A stretch of 33,222 bases of DNA from Prevotella sp. Its GTDB lineage: Bacteria > Bacteroidota > Bacteroidia > Bacteroidales > Bacteroidaceae. Of this stretch, positions 30,972 to 33,222 are shown piece after piece (the first letter of the stretch is position 1; every line of letters starts with the position of its first letter). The stretch is taken from contig JAFVGN010000022.1 in NCBI GenBank assembly GCA_017474925.1, positions 1 to 33,222 of the forward strand. Reading direction: 5' to 3'. A program made the position numbers and the translations under genes. The notes beneath the pieces are model-generated. The model searched no databases. It was not told the origin of the DNA and was given only the letters and a program-made list of their open reading frames with translations.

Positions 30972-31744
30972 TGTCGTTTAATTTCATCTAATCCGGTCAG
31001 TTTCCTTACCTCAATAGCTTTCTGCTTGAAACGGTTGTAGGGTAAGTCCCTGTTTGTGAGTGCGGAACCAATACAGTATTTGGAGAATCCGTGTGGATGT
31101 ATCTGTAGCATCCTCAGCATTTTCAGAATGGGTGAAAAGACATGTCCGTCGCGTTTCAGTTCAATGATTACCAGGTCTTTCATGTCCATTTGTTCTTTGT
31201 TAACCATGTTGTTGAAGTGAACGCCACTGTCAATGGTCAGTCGCTCTGTCATCCCTTTGTTTACCAGCGTGATGCGAGCGAAGTGGTTGTTCAGTGCCGG
31301 CTGCAAGCTGTCAACATCATAGTGCAGATGCTGTCCCAGGAAAGTTCTTTTTTCCTCATCCGTCAGGTCCATGTCTACCACCTTGATGCGTTGTTTCTTG
31401 GTGCGCTTGTGGTTATTCTTTGTCTTGACCTCCATAAACTGCAACCCGTTGATGCAGTAAGTCCTGAAGCGTATCTTCTGTCTGTTCGTATGTTTCCACT
31501 GGTGCATGCAGTACATGTGAAAGTCGGGTGTGTCGTAGTATGTTGTGTCATACTCCAGGTTGCGTTCTCCGTCTATCTCCTGTACGTAGTATTCGTCGCA
31601 TGCCATCTTCAGCAGCTGCTTCAACTTTTCCAGATTGGTAACGAATTTCGTGTCCGTGCGGTTCATCAGCTTAACGCTACTCATCTGGTCAAGCGAGATG
31701 GGTTCGAAAGTCTTCAGAATGTCTTCTAAATTCTCTTGTTTCAT
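30965..31744 (-). CDS. VTC-domain polyphosphate polymerase
   Basis: A 259-residue protein with a VTC domain (PF09359), the tunnel-type fold that makes polyphosphate from ATP in yeast Vtc4. Landmarks are the KLMNRTDTKFVTNLEKL opening, EYDTTYYDTPDFHMY, HTNRQKIRFRTY, the basic KTKNNHKRTKKQRIKV, ERLTIDSGVHF, LVIIELKRDG and the GFSKYCIGSAL close. The repeated Arg/Lys in beta-strands and the Glu in IELKRD fit the phosphate-binding tunnel. No membrane segment is visible, unlike the DUF4956 neighbour. Its gene is 24 bases after the PepSY-like gene. Activity was not tested here. Confidence 0.9.
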   Translation of the reverse strand: MKQENLEDILKTFEPISLDQMSSVKLMNRTDTKFVTNLEKLKQLLKMACDEYYVQEIDGERNLEYDTTYYDTPDFHMYCMHQWKHTNRQKIRFRTYCINGLQFMEVKTKNNHKRTKKQRIKVVDMDLTDEEKRTFLGQHLHYDVDSLQPALNNHFARITLVNKGMTERLTIDSGVHFNNMVNKEQMDMKDLVIIELKRDGHVFSPILKMLRMLQIHPHGFSKYCIGSALTNRDLPYNRFKQKAIEVRKLTGLDEIKRQK

Positions 31745-31768
31745 ATAGAGATGCCCTTGGGCTTGGCT

Positions 31769-32200
31769 TTAATGGTTCTTTCCTATAAACTTCCCTTGGT
31801 AGGTAAACTTCAGATTATACTTGCTGGACAGCTCCACCTTGTAGCCGTAGCGTCCTTTCTCTATCTGCGTTATTCCTGACTTCGGATATTTTGTCTTTAC
31901 ATACTTGCAGATGCTGGGATGAACCACAGAGTCAGGCAACACGGTTCTCACGCTGCCATCCATCTTCGTCCATGTTCCCTTCGCGTTGAATTCTAAATCT
32001 ATTCCGTTGTCCAATCTGCAAGCATAACCATCATGGTCCCTGGTGGCATTCACTACTTTTGCCTTAGCAAAACTCTTCTTGATAAAGGACTTTGCTGCTA
32101 CTGGCAATCTTTCGGCTGGTATGGGATTGGACTCTGCAAAACTTAACGCTGACACCATAAGTGCCAAAATCATGATAAGGAAAAATCTTGTCTGTCTCAT
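31769..32200 (-). CDS. PepSY-like domain protein, first gene of the polyphosphate operon
   Basis: A 143-residue secreted protein. The signal peptide (MRQTRFFLIMILALMVSALSFA) is followed by a pair of PepSY-like (DUF2874, PF11396) repeats. The motif LPVAAKSFIKKSFAKAKVV opens the first and VHPSICKYVKTKYPKSGITQ the second. Conserved pieces of each repeat, DLEFNAKGTWTKMDG and VELSSKYNLKFTYQGKFIG, are clear. It probably acts in the periplasm, and its partner is unknown. The start at 32200 is fixed by a consensus promoter 25 bases upstream. It begins the operon PepSY-VTC-DUF4956-DUF2490-Sel1. Confidence 0.85.
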   Translation of the reverse strand: MRQTRFFLIMILALMVSALSFAESNPIPAERLPVAAKSFIKKSFAKAKVVNATRDHDGYACRLDNGIDLEFNAKGTWTKMDGSVRTVLPDSVVHPSICKYVKTKYPKSGITQIEKGRYGYKVELSSKYNLKFTYQGKFIGKNH

Positions 32201-32224
32201 AATCTTTGTTCTCTTTGCGTGGTG

Positions 32225-32255
32225 CAAAATTACGAAACTATCTCGAAGTGACAAA
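32225..32255 (-). promoter_or_regulatory. Promoter of the polyphosphate operon
   Basis: On the minus strand TTTG (32252-32255), a 19-base spacer and TAATTTTG (32225-32232) match the Bacteroidetes consensus exactly. The PepSY-like gene starts about 25 bases beyond the -7 box. Confidence 0.75.
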
Positions 32256-32292
32256 GGAATTAAAAATAATTAACACAACAAAGACGTTTGCA

Positions 32293-32568
32293 CTAAAGAC
32301 ATTCGCGGCGCAGGGGATAGTGGTCGCGGAAATACTCAAACAGTGCCGGCTCCTTTTTCAGCGCCTCGCTGTCAACAAGTGGGTTGTAGTAGTCGAGTGG
32401 CGAAGCGTAGGCGGCGCTTGACGCGTTGGGCAACTCAGGAGCGGTGACAAGTCCCGGATGTGGCAGGTGGAAGTGCTGGCACAAGGCATCAATGACCATA
32501 TTGTTGGCATTTACCTTGCCATCGGCCGAATAGCCTGCAATATGTGGTCGCCTGCTTCTATACCACCT
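32293..32568 (-). pseudogene. pdxB: C-terminal remnant of 4-phosphoerythronate dehydrogenase (pdxB)
   Basis: PdxB oxidises 4-phosphoerythronate in the vitamin B6 pathway. The minus-strand frame here gives only its last part, about 85 residues: PHIAGYSADGKVNANNMVIDAL, then LPHPGLVTAPELPN and the DUF3410 dimerisation end (YYNPLVDSEAL, FEYFRDHYPLRREC). Family identity is lost at about base 32547, where PHIAGYS should be preceded by Thr. An in-frame stop follows at 32569-32571. The Rossmann domain and active-site part are missing. The sequence beyond is a plus-strand frame from an unrelated gene, so the gene was cut by an insertion, deletion or inversion, or the assembly joins two pieces. Confidence 0.75.
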
Positions 32569-32596
32569 TTACATCGCCATTGACATCTATCGCTAC

Positions 32597-33222
32597 ATGA
32601 CTTTTTCCGAAAAGAACAAGGCTGGCTACTGGTACCGCACGTTCAAGAGTTCGTACAGGCTGACAGGCTTCTTAAAAGAGAGAAAAAGAAAGAGATACAA
32701 AGAAAAATTCCCCCCACACCCCCTTAATAAAGAAAAAGAGACGGAGGTGAAAGAAAAAGAGCAGAAAACCTCTCTCTCAAAAAAGAAAAGAGGGAAAAGG
32801 AGTTGAAGGAAAGTCAGATTGCATTTTGGAATGAATGTAAGCAATTCATTGGTGAACACAAGGAAGAAACAGTAGTGAAATTTTACTGTCACTGGGCAGA
32901 AGAAGTGAAAGGAACGGGATTGATGCTTTGGGAAACGAAAAAATCGTGGAACACGAAATTCCGTCTGGCTGCGTGGTCGAAAAGAAGCTTTGAGGTAAAC
33001 GACCAGGCCGCGAACATAAGACTGCAGAAGGCGAAGAACGGTGGAAAACTGCAAACTACGAACACCGCCGAGCAGCAGGCCATTGCCGCAAAGCGAGAGG
33101 CTGACAATGCGAAGCTGGAGCAGGAAATCGAGGAGCGCAAGGCCGGTGCCGTGTCGCACGAAGAGTATCTCCGGATGAAAAGTACACAAAAAGAACCGTC
33201 CCTAATGTGTAAAAATGAAGAA
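32597..33222 (+). CDS. Phage/plasmid-type replication-associated protein with a frame change (partial)
   Basis: Two frames together look like one gene. The first (32597-32806, open back to 32534) gives MTFSEKNKAGYWYRTFKSSY, then a Lys/Glu-rich linker, and stops at TGA 32804-32806. The second (from 32731 to the window end) continues the linker and gives AFWNECKQFIGEHKEE, WAEEVKGTGLMLWETKKSWN and FRLAAWSKRSFEVND. It resembles the C-terminal DUF7833-like domain of Bacteroidetes phage or plasmid replication proteins. The heptamer A AAA AAG (32779-32785) lies in the phase needed for a -1 shift from first to second frame. The alternative is loss of one A from a seven-A run. The 5' part appears lost at the pdxB junction. 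The region is A-rich, unlike its neighbours, which suggests transfer. Confidence 0.55.

Noticed and set aside
32626-33189. 187-codon minus-strand frame at the right end
   Set aside because: The plus strand encodes a recognisable AFWNECK...FRLAAWSKRSF domain; the minus frame is rich in Phe/Leu/Ser from A-rich coding sequence.
1-33222. tRNA, rRNA and insertion sequences
   Set aside because: I looked through all gaps and saw no cloverleaf with TTC arm, no rRNA stretch and no transposase or terminal inverted repeats.

Overview
The window reads as a chromosomal segment of a Bacteroidales bacterium, most like Prevotella or a close relative. Three things point there. The gene families are typical: a stand-alone AICAR transformylase of the Bacteroides type, DUF4492 in the cyd operon, a PCMD lipoprotein, a 'smalltalk' micro-protein, PepSY-like and VTC proteins, and many lipoproteins and outer-membrane barrels. 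The promoters follow the Bacteroidetes form TTTG-N19/20-TAnnTTTG. Shine-Dalgarno sequences are weak. I see no rRNA, tRNA or CRISPR array.

Layout. 1-1665: tail of an unidentified gene, a small basic protein, and the AICAR transformylase. 1853-4797: a lipoprotein, then after a strong hairpin a barrel protein and a YjbH-type protein. 4822-7948 (minus): cytochrome bd operon, DUF4492-cydA-cydB. 8017-13938 (plus): an efflux operon that diverges from cyd (coiled-coil membrane protein, TolC, HlyD, two ABC-2 permeases) with no ATPase gene. 13980-16016: a PCMD lipoprotein and a barrel protein. 16055-16843: a voltage-gated K+ channel. 16949-25269 (minus): a tightly packed operon of aldo/keto reductase, GH2, GH105, GH106 and NhaD. 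This suits rhamnogalacturonan-I-type oligosaccharides but has no SusC/SusD here. 25315-26247: smalltalk gene, a heptamer repeat, an unexplained hairpin, and an antitoxin with a truncated YafQ-like toxin. 26324-28932 (plus): Na/Pi cotransporter and a lipoprotein acid phosphatase. 28947-32255 (minus): PepSY-like, VTC polyphosphate polymerase, DUF4956, DUF2490 and Sel1-repeat operon. 32293-33222: a junction where the C-terminal remnant of pdxB meets a phage- or plasmid-type gene that carries an A AAA AAG slippery heptamer exactly where its reading frame changes.

How they fit together. Two themes stand out. One is phosphate: uptake or export (Na/Pi), phosphate release (PAP2 phosphatase) and polyphosphate synthesis (VTC/DUF4956) lie next to each other. 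The other is plant glycan breakdown: GH105 would remove an unsaturated uronate, GH106 the rhamnose exposed by it, and GH2 a beta-linked side-chain sugar. At the sequence level, seven-base TGANNNN arrays sit at the 3' ends of three unrelated genes (cydA, the K+ channel, smalltalk). A TGA every seven bases places a stop in all three frames.
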